64,000 nt of DNA, taken from Microbacterium oxydans. GTDB taxonomy: Bacteria > Actinomycetota > Actinomycetes > Actinomycetales > Microbacteriaceae. The notes beneath the pieces were generated by a model, which was not told the origin of the DNA, ran no database searches, and worked only from the letters and a program-made list of their open reading frames with translations. This document shows, piece after piece, positions 32,994-42,200 of this stretch. Position numbers and translations under genes: made by a program. Where the stretch lies: positions 124,001-188,000 of the forward strand of contig NZ_JYIV01000027.1 of NCBI RefSeq assembly GCF_000956405.1, read 5' to 3'. Position 1 is the first letter of the stretch. Each line of letters begins with the position of its first letter.

Positions 32994-34292
32994 CTAGGAA
33001 GACTCTGCTGCGATCGGGATGTCGATATGCCCGCGAGCCACGACGACGTTGCGCTGGATGACGTAGCACTCCACGTAATGATTCCCTCGGAAGGAGGTCA
33101 CTTCGCGGCGCTCGGTGCCGTGGGTCGGACGGATGATCTCACCGCGTACGTGATCCCGCCGCTCAGCTTCGGCTCCTCGGTTCAGTACCTTCCAACGCAC
33201 CTCATATGATCCCGGCACGTCGATGTTGTCGATCGCGAACGTAAGTTGTTTCTTTGCGGGCAGTAGCGAGAACAGGTTGAGAAATGAGTTCAGCGAGGTA
33301 GGACGGAATCCGTCCTGGGTCACGGTACAGCTGATCTCGACCGAAAAACGGATGTCCACGGGATGGGTGTCCTCGATGAACTCCTCCGTGTCGTTGAACG
33401 ATCTGGCTGCAAGCGCATTCTCCCCTCCAGCCACTACTGCTGGGACGGACTTTCCGAATACTGCTCTCCACTTCTTGTACTCGTTCTTCTGACCAGCAGC
33501 GTCGACCGCCTCGGTGCAAAGCTCAGCGCCGGACGCAGCCTTCTTCTGGAAGCGCTTCTTGACTCGAACGCGCTGACGGCTTCCAAGCGCCAGATAGAAA
33601 TCGTGGTCCACCTGGTCCGCGAGGTACAGAAGGAAGTCGCGCATCATCTCGCCGTAGGATTCGGACGTGCCAGAGCGATGTTCCGTCGTAGACGTTAGGA
33701 AATTGTACGCAAGGGTGTCTACGAGCAGCCCGCCCATCACGACTCCTTGCTTGTTGCGCCATGCTCGAGCGAGCTTGCACAAGCGTCGCAGATTGCCACT
33801 AGTAGCTGAGTCTTCCTCGCTGATTGCGGAGATCTCATCGCGAGGCTTCGTCATCTTCCACGAGTCGCTGTAAGTGTCCGGGTAGTCGAAGGACCCGTCC
33901 TCGTTTTCGAACACGGGCTGCACCTCGAAAGTGAAGTTCGAGAACTCCACTACGACGACCAACCTGTCGACCCCGACAGTCGTCGTCGGATACCGCTTCT
34001 GGATCGCAGCGCGGGCGCGCCGCAGCGCTTTGAGCGGCCCGCCTTCCTCCTCGTATGAGGCGCGCAGACTGGACGGCAATATGTACAGGAGGTCAAGGTC
34101 CGATATACCTTTGATCGCTGTCCAACGACCGTAGGAACCGACCATCAGCTTGTTCGCCGTGGAGCCGGTCAAGCTGCGGAACTCGCTGTTCAGAGCTTTC
34201 GTTACTTCGTCCCGCCGGTCGGCGATGCTCTCAGCAGTGTTGACCCTGAGATTGGTGAGGAGACCATCGAAGATGTCACCGGTTTGCGACAT
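32994..34292 (-). CDS. CBASS CD-NTase (SMODS) with C-terminal AGS-C-type sensor domain
   Basis: 432 residues from ATG 34292. The nucleotidyltransferase active site reads VGSYGRWTAIKGISDLDLLY (Gly52-Ser53, Asp65 and Asp67), with the third acid in FEVQPVF (Glu123). The C-terminal quarter has the segments LTFAIDNIDVPGSYEVRWKV, NRGAEA, HVRGEI and HYVECYVIQRNVVVARGHI, which match the AGS-C domain described with SMODS enzymes. CD-NTases make cyclic oligonucleotides on phage infection. The SLATT gene directly upstream (1-bp stop/start overlap) should be the membrane effector. No Cap2/Cap3 genes are present, so this is a short, type I CBASS. Confidence 0.88.
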   Translation of the reverse strand: MSQTGDIFDGLLTNLRVNTAESIADRRDEVTKALNSEFRSLTGSTANKLMVGSYGRWTAIKGISDLDLLYILPSSLRASYEEEGGPLKALRRARAAIQKRYPTTTVGVDRLVVVVEFSNFTFEVQPVFENEDGSFDYPDTYSDSWKMTKPRDEISAISEEDSATSGNLRRLCKLARAWRNKQGVVMGGLLVDTLAYNFLTSTTEHRSGTSESYGEMMRDFLLYLADQVDHDFYLALGSRQRVRVKKRFQKKAASGAELCTEAVDAAGQKNEYKKWRAVFGKSVPAVVAGGENALAARSFNDTEEFIEDTHPVDIRFSVEISCTVTQDGFRPTSLNSFLNLFSLLPAKKQLTFAIDNIDVPGSYEVRWKVLNRGAEAERRDHVRGEIIRPTHGTERREVTSFRGNHYVECYVIQRNVVVARGHIDIPIAAESS

Positions 34293-34888
34293 CAGTGCTC
34301 CCAATCCTCTCGAAGCGCCTCCGGCAGCATCAAATCGATCTCCTGCGTGCTGAGAGTGAGATCTTCCTTGTCCTTCAGGCCGGATTGAGCCATGGCATAC
34401 GCCTGCGGTGTCGTTCGGGGGGCGTCCTTCAGCACGGCCTGAGCCGCCTTCTGCAGCTCGTCTCGTTTCTGCCGCGCCTGGTCGAGCGGCAGAGACTCGG
34501 ACTTCAGGTCCACAATCAGCGACAGATACGACTCCCGCAAGTTCCATAGCAAAGCCGCGGTGTCGCGGTGCTGCTGCATCTCTTCGCCGTATCGGAATGT
34601 CCGGTCACCCAGGCTTGCCGCCGTGACTAGCACGGCGATGAAGGAGGTAGCTAGCGATGCCCACTGCGGGTCCAGCAGCAGCCCGAAGAGTGACGCTAGG
34701 AACGTCCCCGATCCGACCGCCGTGAGAACGAACTTCCAGACTCTTTGCCTCCGCGAGGACATCGCGCAGATGTCAGCTTGCTTCTCATGGGTCTTCTGCG
34801 TGTACGCGATGCGCCCATATAGCTCTCTCACCTGGTTGAGAAGCAAGTCACGACCCGCCTCTGACGGTTCTGTCTCTCGTCGATGCAT
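34292..34888 (-). CDS. SLATT-type two-TM CBASS effector
   Basis: 198 residues from ATG 34888, preceded by GGGGGAAAG. An N-terminal helix (LLLNQVRELYGRIAYTQKTH) precedes two close membrane helices (about 52-72 and 77-93). A helical cytosolic domain follows, with FRYGEEMQQHRDTAALLWNL and LDQARQKRDELQKAA. This is the layout of SLATT proteins, which pair with SMODS enzymes and are thought to form pores when the cyclic nucleotide binds, killing the infected cell. It is the first gene of the pair and overlaps the CD-NTase by one base. Confidence 0.85.
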   Translation of the reverse strand: MHRRETEPSEAGRDLLLNQVRELYGRIAYTQKTHEKQADICAMSSRRQRVWKFVLTAVGSGTFLASLFGLLLDPQWASLATSFIAVLVTAASLGDRTFRYGEEMQQHRDTAALLWNLRESYLSLIVDLKSESLPLDQARQKRDELQKAAQAVLKDAPRTTPQAYAMAQSGLKDKEDLTLSTQEIDLMLPEALREDWEH

Positions 34889-35211
34889 CTTTCCCCCAGC
34901 CCACGGCGACAGTCCGCCGCAAGTGCATGCTAGCGGCGGACACCGACACGGCCCGTTTCGAAGGCGAACCAATGGGCGTAGCTCGGCCGGAACGTTGGGG
35001 ACGAAGTCCCGCGCAGGCTACGACTCTTTCCGTTCACCCCAGAGAGAAACGACTCTGCATGCCCCGGAATTTACATCCGGCTCACAAGCGCGATCCGTCA
35101 TGAAGCCTGAGCGAATTCACCGATAGAGGCGACGCAGTCGCGCTACTTCCTCGATTTAGAGAGCTAGCGGACATTCCCGCAACGTCGAGGACGACGAGTA
35201 CAGTCTGACCC
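34889..35211. other. Divergent promoter region between CBASS and the HNH pair
   Basis: A 323-bp gap with no convincing gene. It must hold the promoters for the leftward CBASS operon and the rightward HNH operon. No clear operator palindrome was found. Confidence 0.4.
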
Positions 35212-36084
35212 GTGAGCGATTCGTCTGGCCAGCCTCGTGTACGCGGTGTGATTGAAAGCGTCAATGGGCGTGCGAATGGTCGCGGCATCCCTGAACTCAG
35301 CCAGGCCGTTCTTCGTCTGGAGGATGGGTCGACGCTCGAGGTGCGTATGCCGCGGCCATTGGGAACAGAGCGGAATTTTCAGGCGCTCCCTGTCGCGTTC
35401 GATTTTGTCGACTTTGGTGTTTGCCCGATCTGCTTCGCGCCGGAGCCGCGAAGCCGAGAGCATGTGCCGCCCCACTCAGTTGGCGGGAGCGTGATCACGA
35501 TGACCTGTGAAAATTGCAACAACGAGTTCGGCAGCAAGTACGAGCCGCACCTGCGCAATTGGTATGAGAACGCGATCGGGAAGGTACGACTCTCGGGCAA
35601 GACCGTTCCCGGCCGCCGCAGCGTTGGCGAGTACCTACTACGCGAGAACGCATCCGGCGGGTTTGTTCTCTTCCAACACGGCAAACACGACCCGGCGGTC
35701 TCTCAGATCTTGGGAGAACAGGAGTTCGAGATGAGCTACGAGATTGTCGACGCAACCCGTTCGCACATCGCAGCGGTCAAGACTGCATATTTGGCCGGAT
35801 GCGTTGCGCTGCACGCGATCCCGCGGACGCCCCGCGCTGATGCGTTGAGAGCTGAGCTCCTCGTTGCCCGAGACGTGCCCCGTGACCAGAAGGCTGAGCT
35901 CGGCGACGTAGCGAGGTCCATCAAGGTCGCGCGTTCCGCACACGAACCGAGCCCTGGCGAGATCATCTTGATGGCAGCCTCGGATGAACTAACGGAATCG
36001 GCAATGGTGATCAGCTTCAATCGCGTCTTCGCCGTCGATTGGCCGTTCGACCCGATCACGGGATTCACAAGGCGTGTGGACTGA
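35212..36084 (+). CDS. HNH-type zinc-knuckle endonuclease-like protein
   Basis: 290 residues from GTG 35212. A beta-rich N-terminal 60 residues precedes an HNH domain at about 68-118: FGVCPICFAPEPRSREHVPP with Cys71, Cys74 and the motif His84, then CENCNNEFGSKYEPHL with Cys99 and Cys102 and the Asn pair. Four Cys would hold a structural zinc and the His/Asn the catalytic metal. The remaining 170 residues match nothing I know. It is followed 35 bp later by a 529-residue gene of unknown family, so the two likely form a unit, with this protein as the nuclease. In a defence island, phage restriction or abortive infection is the natural guess. Confidence 0.75.
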   Translation: MSDSSGQPRVRGVIESVNGRANGRGIPELSQAVLRLEDGSTLEVRMPRPLGTERNFQALPVAFDFVDFGVCPICFAPEPRSREHVPPHSVGGSVITMTCENCNNEFGSKYEPHLRNWYENAIGKVRLSGKTVPGRRSVGEYLLRENASGGFVLFQHGKHDPAVSQILGEQEFEMSYEIVDATRSHIAAVKTAYLAGCVALHAIPRTPRADALRAELLVARDVPRDQKAELGDVARSIKVARSAHEPSPGEIILMAASDELTESAMVISFNRVFAVDWPFDPITGFTRRVD

Positions 36085-36119
36085 TGGCGGCTCAGAACGA
36101 TCGTCGCGGCCAGAAGTAG

Positions 36120-37709
36120 GTGGCACCGACGATCGAGCCCGCAAAGATCGTGGAACGCTTTGTTCTGCGTGCGCGACGGGTTGCCGCGCACTCACTCTCG
36201 CAGTCGAGGGACCGCCTCCAGGCGTTCGCCAACACCATGATCCGCGGCAACATCGATCTCGCGGGCCGCTTTACCGTCGTAGAGGACCTGCCCGATGAGG
36301 AGACCTTCGAGTCTCTCGTCGCTCGCCTGCGCCCGCTCACGGTCGAGTCGGAGCCGATCTTTTACAACCGGGTCCTCGACGCGATCACCGCATTGACTGC
36401 CGGGGCGGCATCAGCTTCCGATAGGCAGCGAATCACGGCCCTACGAGCAGCCTGGGGGTCTACGGAAATCCAGGGAACACAAGTCCAGGGATACACCGTT
36501 CAGGCGGTCGGACCCGATCATGCACCGACCAGCATCGTCTCGGATACGCAACTTGCGGCAGGCTGGCTCTACGCAGATCTCGTCCACGCGGACCCCCGCG
36601 GAGCGAAGGTGGCGGCGCTCGAGCATGATCTCAAGGAGCGCTACACCGCGGCGGTTCGCGTGTTCTCGCGCATCGCAATGCTCACACTCGACACATTGGA
36701 CCTTGTTCGCGACCTGCAAGAACGATCGCTGATCATGTTGCCTGATGATGCATGGACGTCCGCGGTAAGCGTTCACGAGTCGGAGTCACCGATCGATGTG
36801 CGCGTGTTTTACGCCGACACCGGCACCGCGGTCCCTGATCTAGCGGAAGCCAGCGACCTGCCGACCGAATGGTCGCGCTTCACCGTCTCTGACCTGTTCC
36901 TGCAGGACCCCGCCAATCAGGTGTCCCTCACCCTTCAGACTGGCGACGAGCATACGAACCTCGAAGCCGCAGTCATGCACCGTCGCCCTGAAGAAGGCGG
37001 CGTCGAATGGGACATTTTCGTCGATGGGTGCCTCATCCTCACCTTCGCGTTCACATTCGAGAACGATCGGGCAGTCGCATGCACCCTCGCTGAGGAAAAG
37101 TACCTCGAACTCACAAACGCGCAAAAGCTTCGCTCCACACAGCTCGCACGGCGCCTGCACTCAGCAGATCGCGCGGTGTTCGACGTCCCCGGCGGAAACA
37201 TCACCATCTCGATGGAGGACCTCAGCGCCGAAGAGGAACTCCAGATGCGCGTTATCGAGGAGGCGCTCAGTGATGTGATCGAGATCGAGAGGATCACGGG
37301 AAATGAGATCGGAGTCTGCAACGGACGCTTCACTAACCTGGAACGCGTCAGACTGCGGCAGACACGTCTGATCTGGGAAGGCAAAGTCGTCCATGCCCGC
37401 CTAAAGAGCGCGACCGTCACCTCACCATCGGGAAATCCACCGCAGGTCATCGCCATCAAGGAGGGATCGATCGCGTTCGCCGGGCAACAGATCCCAACGC
37501 CCGCGACGCACCTCTGGCATCAGCAGCTCGAGGTGCATCCCACCACGGCGACCGACAGCCCCGGGCACCCGCGCGACTACATCATGAGTCCGCCGCAAGG
37601 CGAGCACCTTGTAGCGTGGGCCCCCACACGGTTAGTCCGCTCTGAAACCGAGCCAGTGCTCGCGTCGCCGTGGGATCTCACCGGAATCGATGAAAAGTCG
37701 TTCCCGTAG
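36120..37709 (+). CDS. Unrecognised 529-residue protein paired with the HNH gene
   Basis: From GTG 36120. I recognise no family. Residues about 1-110 look helical (IVERFVLRARRVAAHSLSQS), the middle is mixed, and residues about 210-529 look mostly beta. No Walker, nuclease, membrane or Cys motif stands out; there are few Cys in all. It follows the HNH gene with a 35-bp gap on the same strand. The helical front and beta-rich back could suit a target-recognition or scaffold subunit for the HNH protein; this is inference. GC and codon use match the other cargo. Confidence 0.6.
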   Translation: MAPTIEPAKIVERFVLRARRVAAHSLSQSRDRLQAFANTMIRGNIDLAGRFTVVEDLPDEETFESLVARLRPLTVESEPIFYNRVLDAITALTAGAASASDRQRITALRAAWGSTEIQGTQVQGYTVQAVGPDHAPTSIVSDTQLAAGWLYADLVHADPRGAKVAALEHDLKERYTAAVRVFSRIAMLTLDTLDLVRDLQERSLIMLPDDAWTSAVSVHESESPIDVRVFYADTGTAVPDLAEASDLPTEWSRFTVSDLFLQDPANQVSLTLQTGDEHTNLEAAVMHRRPEEGGVEWDIFVDGCLILTFAFTFENDRAVACTLAEEKYLELTNAQKLRSTQLARRLHSADRAVFDVPGGNITISMEDLSAEEELQMRVIEEALSDVIEIERITGNEIGVCNGRFTNLERVRLRQTRLIWEGKVVHARLKSATVTSPSGNPPQVIAIKEGSIAFAGQQIPTPATHLWHQQLEVHPTTATDSPGHPRDYIMSPPQGEHLVAWAPTRLVRSETEPVLASPWDLTGIDEKSFP

Positions 37710-38111
37710 CACCGACGAGTTCGGCACAACGCAGTCGACGCGCCGAGCACGGACAGAGCACCGGCAGCCCATCAGTTCCGTCTCGGCCAGCAAGGCAGGC
37801 GCGATCCTCACCAGAACTTTCCTGCACGCGGGCTTCACCAACTACGCCATAGTGGCGGGCTGCAGATGGCGATCGACGCGAAACGCGCCTGTCTCACCTG
37901 GAGCCGCCTGCGGAGTTCGCGGTGCCCGCCGAGTGGGAACGCACCTATCGACCACTCGCCGTGAAGACCCCTGCAGCTGGCGAGATCCTCACGCTCACGT
38001 ACACAGCTGCACCCCGCACTACCCTCCCCAATCAGAAGCGCCCGGGGCGAGGTGCCCGTGCGCAGCCATTGGCGTAGCGGTCAGCCTGCACTCTCGAAGG
38101 CCGCGAAGCCC
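37710..38111. other. 402-bp gap, possible coding remnant
   Basis: No intact gene. A + strand frame from about 37855 to its stop at about 38077 has no start codon but reads like protein: RRETRLSHLEPPAEFAVPAE, then TPAAGEILTLTYTAA. It may be the decayed tail of a gene. Convergent genes flank the gap. Confidence 0.35.
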
Positions 38112-38981
38112 CTAGAGCTTCCCAGCGAGGACCATCGCGCGCATCGCGATCTTGCCGGCATTCATGATCCCGTATCGGTCTTCGACCCGCGCGGCGAGCT
38201 CGTTCACGGATTCTCCTGCTTCCGCGGCACCGAGCACGCTGCCGAGCAGCACCGATTGATCGTAGACATCTCCGCCGGGGGCTAGGAACTGCGCCATCAG
38301 CTCTTCGGTGGGAGTGAGGGGTTTCCCGCGCAACGGAGTGCTCACCTTCCATCGAGCATCCAGGCGGTTCAGCGAGTACCACTTCGCTCTCGACCGGACG
38401 GAGCTCGGCGATAGTTTGACGCCACCTTTCCCCGACGTCACGGCTGCGCGAGCCCAGATATTTCCCCCCGCTCCTTGAGGCTTCTGGAAGGTCATGTCGC
38501 TGCGCGCGATGACGGCCATCGGCTGCAGCATCAGGGTAAAGACGCAGGAGTCATGGACCTCGAGCCGGATCCGGCTTTCGTCCTCTCCCCAGCTGCCGCC
38601 TACCAGCTGACCCGACACTCGCAAGTCCTCCGCACCCTTCGAGCTGAAGAGCAGCGCCGGGCTGAGTACCGTCACCGGGGTTCGGCCCTTGTTGATCACT
38701 GTGATGACAGCGACATCGAGTGCGGGACCGTCCAGTCTGTATGGCATCCGCCAGTCGATGGCATCGGGGTTCTCCATATCTGCCGGAGAGGCACGCACCA
38801 TCCGGAGGCCATCGGTTCGGCCGAGCTCGAGCTGCACCTTCAGGATGCTGCCGCCCCATACCCACTCCCGGACAGCCCAGAAGAGTGCCACAGCCGCGAC
38901 GACCAGGATCCCCACCTGCACCAGGTCGGCAAGAGGATTAGGGGCCGGCGCGACGCAGGCGAGGGCGGCTAGACAGATCAC
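38112..38981 (-). CDS. Membrane-anchored protein of unknown function
   Basis: 289 residues. A single helix near the start (LVQVGILVVAAVALFWAVRE, residues about 21-40) is followed by a cytosolic domain with beta-strand character (VAVITVINKGRTPVTVLSP) and a helical C-terminus (NELAARVEDRYGIMNAGKI). The pattern, an N-terminal anchor with an Ig-like or jelly-roll strand set, recurs in hypothetical proteins of mobile islands. No catalytic motif is visible. It is transcribed away from the NACHT gene at 39221, with a 239-bp gap. Confidence 0.6.
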   Translation of the reverse strand: MICLAALACVAPAPNPLADLVQVGILVVAAVALFWAVREWVWGGSILKVQLELGRTDGLRMVRASPADMENPDAIDWRMPYRLDGPALDVAVITVINKGRTPVTVLSPALLFSSKGAEDLRVSGQLVGGSWGEDESRIRLEVHDSCVFTLMLQPMAVIARSDMTFQKPQGAGGNIWARAAVTSGKGGVKLSPSSVRSRAKWYSLNRLDARWKVSTPLRGKPLTPTEELMAQFLAPGGDVYDQSVLLGSVLGAAEAGESVNELAARVEDRYGIMNAGKIAMRAMVLAGKL

Positions 38982-39220
38982 GTGGCCTCCTGGCGGTCAC
39001 GTGATCTTACCGAGGCCGACGCTCTGCGCTTCTCCGGACATGTCCGGCACGGGTCACTCGTAAGGGAGGGCGCTTCGCACAATCTTCAACGCTCCTGCTC
39101 GAGCAGCCTCGGCGAGCACCCTGCCGTGAAACAGTGGCCCTGTTCGGTACATTGATGCGACCGACTGGATCTGTCACGTATTGAATCGTCTCGCCTCGAA
39201 AGACCACGAATGGAGCCCCC

Positions 39221-42016
39221 ATGGCCCAGGACTACCCGCTCGAGGAACTCAGTCCGCGCGCTTTCGAACAAATGACGATCGCCGTGTGTGAGGAGGTGTT
39301 CGGTCCAGGGCTTGAAGCCTTCGGGGCGGGGCCGGACGGGGGGCGCGAGGCCACCTTCCGTGGGCTCATTCGGTGGGGCACCGAGCCTGACGATCCGAAC
39401 GTGTGGGATGGGTACACGGTGATCCAAGCGAAACAGCGCGAGCATCACTCCGTCGATCCCGCTAACAACCTCTCTTGGCTTCTCAAGCAGATCGACGCGG
39501 AACTCGAGAAATGGCTGGACATGTCCAGCACCCGGGCTTCAGTCCCGGACCACCTCCTTTTCGTCACGAACGCCCGCATCTCGAGTGCGCCGGGCGCCGG
39601 CATCGACCGCCTCACCGCGCACCTTGCCAAATGGTTGGACAACCCCGCGTCCGGCGACCCGAGAGTCACCCTGCGAAAGCGCGGCCTTCGACAGATCCGG
39701 GTGTGGCACCGAGACAAAGTCAACTCTCTTCTCACCGCGCACGGATCCGTGCGCAACGGGTTCAGGGCTCTCCTCACCGTGGGTGACCTGCTCGAACGCC
39801 TCACTCAGATTTCCGACACCTTGAGGCCCGACGAGCTGCATCCCTTCTTACACACCCACGCGGGAGCGGCGCTGTCCGCCGAACGCTGGGTCCATTTTCA
39901 AGAAGTTGGCGGCAGCGACCGCGAGTCCGTCGAGCAGATCGTCATCGACCTGAAAACTACCGACGAAGACGCAACGGAGTCTACGGTCCTCTCCGAGATC
40001 TTCACCCGGTCAAGCGCTGTGCTGAAACCCATGATGGCCGATCGGGTGGAGCGCCCCCACGTCGTCATAACCGGACGAGCAGGAAGCGGCAAGAGCACCA
40101 TCACGAAATTCGTCACGCAGGCATTTCGCTCACAATTTGCGGCAGAAGAGTCTCTGCCACCCACCGCTCGGCACGTCCGCGAAGCAACCGAGGCAGCATT
40201 CCGCGGCCTCGGGACGGATGGTCCTACCGGGCGGCGATGGCCCGTGCTCATCAGGCTCACGGATTTCGCTGCGGCCATCGGGCCGAGCGGCGACCTCATG
40301 CTGCTCCGATTCCTCGCCGACACGATCTCGCGCCGGGCCGACATCGACATCAAACCGAACGTCCTCAAACGGTGGCTCACCTCCTGGCCGTCGATCATCA
40401 TCCTCGACGGGCTCGATGAAGTGACCGCGCTCGAGGTCCGCCCACGAGTGCTCGACGCGATCACCTACTTTGTGGAAGACCTCGAGAACAGCAACGCCGA
40501 CCTCCTCTGCATCGTCACCACCCGCCCCTCCAGCGACGCGGAACGATTCATGCCCGAACGATTCCGTCAACTTAACCTCACCTCCCTCGATCGGGAAACA
40601 GCAGAACGCTACGGGCGCATGGTCACTCAACGGCGCCTCGCCGACGATCCGGACCGCCGAGACCCACTCCTCGCGTCCCTGGAACGTCAGTTCTCACTGA
40701 GCACGATGCAACGCCTCATGAAGACTCCGCTCCAGGTACTGATCATGACGATCATCCTGGAGCGAGTCGGAACACTGCCCTCGGACCGCTACCAGCTCTA
40801 CTCCCAGTACTTCGACACGATGTACACGCGCGAAGCAGGAAAACCCACCACCCTGGCACCCCTCCTCGCGTCACAGAATCACGCCATCATCTATCTGCAC
40901 GAAACGGTCGGCCGGGTCCTCCACATCAAGGCGGAAACTTCCGGAGGCGAAAAATCGGTGATGCCCCGCGGGCAGATGCGCGAGCTTCTCGACGCCCGAC
41001 TCACCGAACTCGAACACGACACAGACCGCCTCCGAACCCAGATCGGGGACCGGATCATGCAAGCCGCAACCGAACGGCTCGTCCTCCTCGTGCCCGCCGA
41101 AGACGACGGGTTCGCCTTCGAAGTCCGCAGCCTTCAAGAACTCATGGCTGCTCGGTCACTCGTGAAAACCAACGACGCCAACCTTCGCACGCGGCTCATC
41201 GCCCTCGCCCCCAGCCCGCACTGGCGCGCAACCTGGGTGTTCATGGCCGGATACGTATTCTCCAACGGCACCGACGAACAACGAGAAATGATCGTCCACA
41301 TCGTGGAGAACGTCGACATCGGCGAGACGTGGCCCGGCTGGTTGAGCCCGATCGGCCCCGAACTCGCCGCTGCCCTCCTCGACGATGGCCTCGCCACCCA
41401 GACACCTAAATGGCTGCGCCGACTCGTCCAAGTCGCCCTCCGAGCATTGACCGGCCCGGCACCACGCAACATGCAGGCGTTCGCGGACGGCCTCACCGCA
41501 GCAGCCAGCGCCGATTCCACCACACGAAGCCTCATTCGCAACACACTCATCCAGGCCCTATCCGGGACTCCACGAGCAAGTCACACCGCCCGGTTCCTCC
41601 TCGCGATGACCAAGCTCGACGCAGGGATCAGTCAGGCAGCGCTCCGGGACGCCACAGAACCGATCTTGTCGAGAACCTCCGAGACCTTCGACTGCCTCGG
41701 CACCGTCCTCGAAGACCACATCTCGTCGCTGCCAGAACCCGGCGACGCGGTCGTGGCCCTCAGACCCCTCCTCGATGCTTTGAACTTCTACCACGCACCA
41801 CCGTTCGGCAGCGGCGAGGTCGGCGTGACCCTCGTGCACAACGACACCGTCACCGACAATTCGACCGCGCAACTGATCGACGACCCACACACCGCCGCAC
41901 TCCTCGAAGTCCTCATCGCCTCTCTCCCCCTCGAGAGCTGGCGCGTCCCGCACGGGGTGTCTGTCATCTACGAACGCGGCGCCGGCCGCCGCCCCGTCTC
42001 CGACCAACTCGACTGA
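39221..42016 (+). CDS. STAND/NACHT NTPase with N-terminal PD-(D/E)xK nuclease (Avs/bNACHT-like)
   Basis: 931 residues. The N-terminal domain has GPDGGREATF (Asp39, Glu43) and YTVIQAKQ (Gln69-Ala-Lys71), the Mrr-like PD-(D/E)xK signature. The NACHT core has Walker A GRAGSGKST (residues about 285-293) and Walker B IIILDGLDEV (about 392-401), with the NACHT-type Asp-Glu pair, then FRQLNLTSLD. The C-terminal 400 residues are helical and probably form the sensor. Such proteins detect phage parts, oligomerise and unleash nuclease. The sequence gives no cue to the ligand. It is a single gene with its own ribosome site (GGAG). Confidence 0.85.
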   Translation: MAQDYPLEELSPRAFEQMTIAVCEEVFGPGLEAFGAGPDGGREATFRGLIRWGTEPDDPNVWDGYTVIQAKQREHHSVDPANNLSWLLKQIDAELEKWLDMSSTRASVPDHLLFVTNARISSAPGAGIDRLTAHLAKWLDNPASGDPRVTLRKRGLRQIRVWHRDKVNSLLTAHGSVRNGFRALLTVGDLLERLTQISDTLRPDELHPFLHTHAGAALSAERWVHFQEVGGSDRESVEQIVIDLKTTDEDATESTVLSEIFTRSSAVLKPMMADRVERPHVVITGRAGSGKSTITKFVTQAFRSQFAAEESLPPTARHVREATEAAFRGLGTDGPTGRRWPVLIRLTDFAAAIGPSGDLMLLRFLADTISRRADIDIKPNVLKRWLTSWPSIIILDGLDEVTALEVRPRVLDAITYFVEDLENSNADLLCIVTTRPSSDAERFMPERFRQLNLTSLDRETAERYGRMVTQRRLADDPDRRDPLLASLERQFSLSTMQRLMKTPLQVLIMTIILERVGTLPSDRYQLYSQYFDTMYTREAGKPTTLAPLLASQNHAIIYLHETVGRVLHIKAETSGGEKSVMPRGQMRELLDARLTELEHDTDRLRTQIGDRIMQAATERLVLLVPAEDDGFAFEVRSLQELMAARSLVKTNDANLRTRLIALAPSPHWRATWVFMAGYVFSNGTDEQREMIVHIVENVDIGETWPGWLSPIGPELAAALLDDGLATQTPKWLRRLVQVALRALTGPAPRNMQAFADGLTAAASADSTTRSLIRNTLIQALSGTPRASHTARFLLAMTKLDAGISQAALRDATEPILSRTSETFDCLGTVLEDHISSLPEPGDAVVALRPLLDALNFYHAPPFGSGEVGVTLVHNDTVTDNSTAQLIDDPHTAALLEVLIASLPLESWRVPHGVSVIYERGAGRRPVSDQLD

Positions 42017-42200
42017 CCGTCACGAAACTGCACGCGAACCCCAACCGCCGCGCGCGCCGCACACATGCACGGAGACGAGTGGAGATGAAGTCGGCCATTT
42101 CGGACTGTTCCCCACTTCGGCGACGCGGGTCGTGGTGCCGATCTTGCCGCTGGGCCTGACCAGACCCCGCTCAGCAGCCGGTGGCGACACCGACCGGAGA

